A stretch of DNA of 23,799 nucleotides. Origin: Bifidobacteriaceae bacterium. Lineage in GTDB: Bacteria > Actinomycetota > Actinomycetes > Actinomycetales > WQXJ01. Shown piece after piece: positions 21,420 to 23,799 of the stretch. Every line of letters starts with the position of its first letter. Positions within the stretch are counted from its first letter, which is position 1. The DNA is taken from assembly GCA_031265345.1 (NCBI GenBank), contig JAISCU010000439.1, forward strand, positions 1 to 23,799, read 5' to 3'. Made by a program: the position numbers and the translations under genes. The notes under the pieces were generated by a model that did not search any database, was not told the DNA's origin, and saw only the letters and a program-made list of their open reading frames with translations.

Positions 21420-21887
21420 ATGATCATGTGGAGGCATGACACAAGGCGTGAGGAAGCCAAAGACAGGGAAAGAGCGGGAACGAAGCGGGGACGCAAACTG
21501 GTGGCCGTGGGCGCCGCCACGGCGGTAGCGTTACTGGGATTAGCCGTTCCGGCCCAAGCGCATGGGAGTTTTCGGGTCCCCTTGGACCCCGGTATCGCCA
21601 GATGCAAGACGGCCGATATTCTCGGCCAAATCCGGACAAGCGCAACGACCGCGTTTGGTCGCACGACCAAAATGAGCGGAGGTAGCTGCGTGCTGGCGAC
21701 CGCTGCGGTGAAGGCGAAGGCGACGGCCAAGACCGGCTCGGGGACGGTGAAGACCGCACCGTGGGTATCCAGCAACGGGTCGGTCGTGAACACAGACACC
21801 CTCAGCGGGGTGACGGGTTCCAAGACCGGGTACCACAAGTTCGGCAACAGTCGTGAGATCGCGAGCACAGATGGGCACAATGGCTAG
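21420..21887 (+). CDS. Small secreted two-cysteine protein 2, bacteriocin-like
   Basis: The 155-residue protein has the same long basic n-region and signal peptide as the protein at 19335 (cleavage after VPAQA, residue 47). The mature part has cysteines C62 and C90 (GGSC), an Ala/Lys/Thr-rich stretch (ATAAVKAKATAKTG), and the C-terminal GYHKFG motif (residues 137-142). Mature sequence has otherwise diverged strongly from protein 1, while the leader is 74% identical. Upstream is a promoter with a homopolymeric G tract. A lipoprotein gene follows on the same strand. Secreted antagonistic protein or signal is the best guess; no function is shown. Confidence 0.8.
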   Translation: MIMWRHDTRREEAKDRERAGTKRGRKLVAVGAATAVALLGLAVPAQAHGSFRVPLDPGIARCKTADILGQIRTSATTAFGRTTKMSGGSCVLATAAVKAKATAKTGSGTVKTAPWVSSNGSVVNTDTLSGVTGSKTGYHKFGNSREIASTDGHNG

Positions 21888-21941
21888 GTGCATCCACCGC
21901 AGTCGACCGGAAACCGTGAAGATTGGCGTGCGGGCCAACCA

Positions 21942-22568
21942 ATGAGAATCGGCGCTAGTCGCGCGGGAGTAGTCGTGATGGTCTTGTGCATTGGCGCGGT
22001 CGGGCTTTCCGGGTGCGCCGAGACAGACGACGACGGCGCGGGCTCCGTGACCCCCGCCATGATCAAGGCCGACGCACGGGACCTGGAAAAGGAGGGCTAT
22101 TCCGAACAGGCCGAGATGCTCAGCGACGGTGTAGTCACCGCACGGGAATATGCTGACGCCTTCGACCTCCTGCGGACTTGCGTCGAAGCGAACGACGGGA
22201 AGGTCGTGGACCTACAAGTCAACCCGGTGGATGGCATTTCGCTGAGCTTCGCATTTGAGACCGCCGATTTGCCCGGAATCGATAAGGCGCTCGACGACTG
22301 CCAGTTCCGCTATTGGACGACACTGGAAATGGACTACCGAGAATCGCATTTGAACAAGATGGATCCTTTGCTTCGCGACGCTGTCAGCGAGTGCATGAAG
22401 GAGCGGGGAATCGAATCCACCGGTGAGGAGGACACCGTGCAAGACTTCGCCGGTGAAGCAGGGTTGGTGGATGGCGTCATGACGCCCCGCGCGCAAGCCG
22501 CATCCGATTGCATCCAGGAGCAAGTCGTGGAACTCTTTGGCGCGGGTGGGAGTTTCGCGTTTGAATGA
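21942..22568 (+). CDS. Paralogous four-cysteine lipoprotein, copy 4
   Basis: The 208-residue protein has the cleanest lipobox in the array, LSGC with C25. Family blocks are DARDLEKEGYSEQAEMLSDGVVTAREY, NPVDGISLSF, RYWTTLEMDY, KMDPLLRDAVSECM, TVQDFAGEAG and SDC. The start is ambiguous. ATG 21942 gives a normal signal peptide but a weak ribosome site. GTG 21888, directly after the stop of the secreted protein, is preceded 6 nt upstream by CACAAT and could be leaderless with an 18-residue extension. It ends in AGGSFAFE. It lies directly behind secreted protein 2, repeating the secreted-protein/lipoprotein order seen at 19335-20477. Confidence 0.85.
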   Translation: MRIGASRAGVVVMVLCIGAVGLSGCAETDDDGAGSVTPAMIKADARDLEKEGYSEQAEMLSDGVVTAREYADAFDLLRTCVEANDGKVVDLQVNPVDGISLSFAFETADLPGIDKALDDCQFRYWTTLEMDYRESHLNKMDPLLRDAVSECMKERGIESTGEEDTVQDFAGEAGLVDGVMTPRAQAASDCIQEQVVELFGAGGSFAFE

Positions 22569-22598
22569 ATCGAATATCACGCTCTGGCTCTTCGCCAT

Positions 22599-22638
22599 GC
22601 GTTGGGGCCGGTCCTAGACTTAGGCTCGGCCCCAACGC
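22599..22638 (+). terminator. Strong hairpin between lipoprotein genes 4 and 5
   Basis: GCGTTGGGGCCG (22599-22610) and CGGCCCCAACGC (22627-22638) form a perfect 12-bp stem with a 16-nt loop that can pair further (CCTA/TAGG). It starts 30 nt after the stop of copy 4 and likely ends that transcript. No long U-tract follows. Confidence 0.6.
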
Positions 22639-22675
22639 TTGAGCCTGTCGGCGGGGCCGGGGAGGCGGTTGTCGC

Positions 22676-23374
22676 ATGGCCAATGGCGGCGCATGGCAGT
22701 TGGTGCTCAAGCGTTATGTGTCCGCGCCCCGGACGGGTCCTCGCGTCGGGGTGGTGATCGGTTTGTGCGCGCTCGTTGTCGCGGGAGTGCCTAGCTGCGG
22801 CCAGAGCGGTGAGGATGGCGTGGAGGTCACTTCGGCGATGATCAAATCAGACGCGCGACAGCTCGAGGGCCAGGGTTACACGGAGCAGGCGGCGCTGATG
22901 GCGGATGGCGAGATCACGGCAGATGAGTATCAGGACGCTTTCGACCAGCTGCGGGGATGCCTTGACGGCATCGGCATGACCATCACAGTCGGACCGTATG
23001 TGAGCCCCGTGGACGGGTTGACGCTGGAGTTCATGATGGGCCCACCCGACCCGAATGCCGAGATGACCATGACCGACAGCCAACATGTGACGGAATGCGA
23101 CGAGCGCCATTTCGCGACCCTGAATCACGACTACAGCCACTCGCGCGAGCCGCAGATGGACCCCGCGTTGCACAGCGCCGTCAGGGACTGCTTGGCGGAC
23201 AAGGGCTTCGAGACCTCGGGCACGGAGAAGACGGTCGAGGACTTCGTGGGCGAGGCCGCGCAAGTCGACCCGGCCGGTTCCGACCGGGATGACGCAGTGA
23301 GCGATTGCATGCGCAGCGAGATGGAGCGCCTGTACTCTGATCGGGAAATCGTGGGCGGTGGGTTCGGCTGGTGA
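22676..23374 (+). CDS. Paralogous four-cysteine lipoprotein, copy 5
   Basis: The 232-residue protein has a longer n-region than the other copies and lipobox VPSC with C41. It is the most diverged intact copy: DARQLEGQGYTEQAALMADGEITADEY, SPVDGLTLEFMMG, DERHFATLNHDYSHS, QMDPALHSAVRDCL and a GGGFGW end. It keeps all four cysteines (RGC, TEC, RDC, SDC). Most of the mosaic remnant at 18964-19193 derives from a relative of this copy. GGAGG lies about 10 nt before the ATG. The next gene begins 19 nt after its stop, so it is probably co-transcribed with the membrane-fusion adaptor. Confidence 0.85.
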   Translation: MANGGAWQLVLKRYVSAPRTGPRVGVVIGLCALVVAGVPSCGQSGEDGVEVTSAMIKSDARQLEGQGYTEQAALMADGEITADEYQDAFDQLRGCLDGIGMTITVGPYVSPVDGLTLEFMMGPPDPNAEMTMTDSQHVTECDERHFATLNHDYSHSREPQMDPALHSAVRDCLADKGFETSGTEKTVEDFVGEAAQVDPAGSDRDDAVSDCMRSEMERLYSDREIVGGGFGW

Positions 23375-23393
23375 CAATTGCGAGGCGACGGCA

Positions 23394-23799
23394 ATGAAGG
23401 TGTTTAGAACGGTCCTGGCGTGGCTGGGCGCGTTGTTGTGGTGCGCTGCGCCAGCAGGCGCGTACTGGTGGTTGACCGAGCGCAGCGCGGAGGAGTCCTT
23501 CGACGCGCCGGTGGCCGTCGATGGCGTGGTCCGCGAGAACACGGGAGGCTCGAGCCGCGACGTGTCGCTGGTGCTCACGTGGCACGCCCCGGTCGCGTTG
23601 GTGGCGCCGGAATGGACGGGCGTGGTCCAATCGGTCGCGGCGCAGGCGGGGCAAGAACTGTCCTCGGGCGATGTGGTGGCCAGGGTCGCGGGCGTGGACC
23701 GGTTGGCGTGCGCGTCCGATTATCCGATGGCGCAGGCCGTCGCCGCGACGGACAAGGGCCAGGACGTGGCGACCTTGCAGCAGTGCCTGACCTTGTTCG
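23394..23799 (+). CDS. Membrane-fusion/peptidoglycan-binding adaptor of an ABC exporter, 3' end outside window
   Basis: The visible 135 residues start with an N-terminal membrane segment (VLAWLGALLWCAAPAGAYWWL). Residues about 70-100 form a biotinyl-lipoyl-like hairpin (APEWTGVVQSVAAQAGQEL, SSGDVVARV). The last residues, DKGQDVATLQQCL, look like the start of a PG_binding_1 domain (G-x-DV-x-x-LQ). This combination is typical of actinobacterial HlyD-like adaptors encoded next to MacB-like ATPase and permease genes. GAGG lies 8 nt before the ATG and the gap to lipoprotein 5 is 19 nt. It suggests the array is tied to an export machine just outside the window. Confidence 0.75.
   Translation, partial: MKVFRTVLAWLGALLWCAAPAGAYWWLTERSAEESFDAPVAVDGVVRENTGGSSRDVSLVLTWHAPVALVAPEWTGVVQSVAAQAGQELSSGDVVARVAGVDRLACASDYPMAQAVAATDKGQDVATLQQCLTLF

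Noticed and set aside
19335..21887. Lactococcin 972 family assignment for the two secreted proteins
   Set aside because: Layout and neighbours are similar in style, but the typical lactococcin 972 core with its W-x-Y-G start and SNY-H pattern is not seen.

Overview
The window is GC-rich DNA with GTG starts, several candidate leaderless starts and actinobacterial gene neighbours (metY-metX, ppa next to a class C penicillin-binding protein, a RipA-like NlpC/P60 protein). I read it as a chromosomal segment of a plant-polymer-degrading actinobacterium, most likely Micrococcales or a related order. No rRNA, tRNA, CRISPR array or intact transposase was seen.

Left part (1-7092). A very large secreted xylanase gene runs off the left edge on the minus strand. 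It carries GH30, CBM6-like, InlB-like repeat, GH10 and FIVAR modules. Upstream of it lies a LacI-type regulator gene, and GAAA-S-TTTC palindromes occur in front of both, suggesting local sugar-responsive control. A VapB/VapC-like toxin-antitoxin pair follows, then about 600 bp of non-coding DNA with inverted repeats and a pair of 110-bp hairpin-bearing direct repeats.

Middle part (7093-12352). metY and metX (methionine synthesis by direct sulfhydrylation) overlap by 4 nt and have a long hairpin-rich leader. Divergent from them is a Bcp-type peroxiredoxin with its own foldable leader. A secreted coiled-coil NlpC/P60 peptidoglycan hydrolase follows.

Right-middle part (12353-17894). An intergenic patch holds hairpin repeats and a remnant of a RhuM-like gene. 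Then come an ADP-ribosylglycohydrolase, a DUF1016/YhcG-type nuclease gene flanked by two diverged copies of the 3' end of ppa (a likely cassette insertion), intact ppa, and a divergent D-alanyl-D-alanine carboxypeptidase.

Right part (18201-23799). This is the most unusual region. Five intact paralogous lipoproteins of about 210 residues, each with four conserved cysteines, and one mosaic frameshifted copy are interleaved with two small secreted proteins. The two secreted proteins share their leader peptides and upstream regions almost exactly but have very different mature parts. The array ends with the start of a membrane-fusion/peptidoglycan-binding adaptor gene of the kind that accompanies MacB-like ABC exporters. 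One secreted-protein promoter contains a run of ten G between its -35 and -10 elements. I propose a secreted effector, lipoprotein and exporter system, possibly bacteriocin and immunity. The function is inference.
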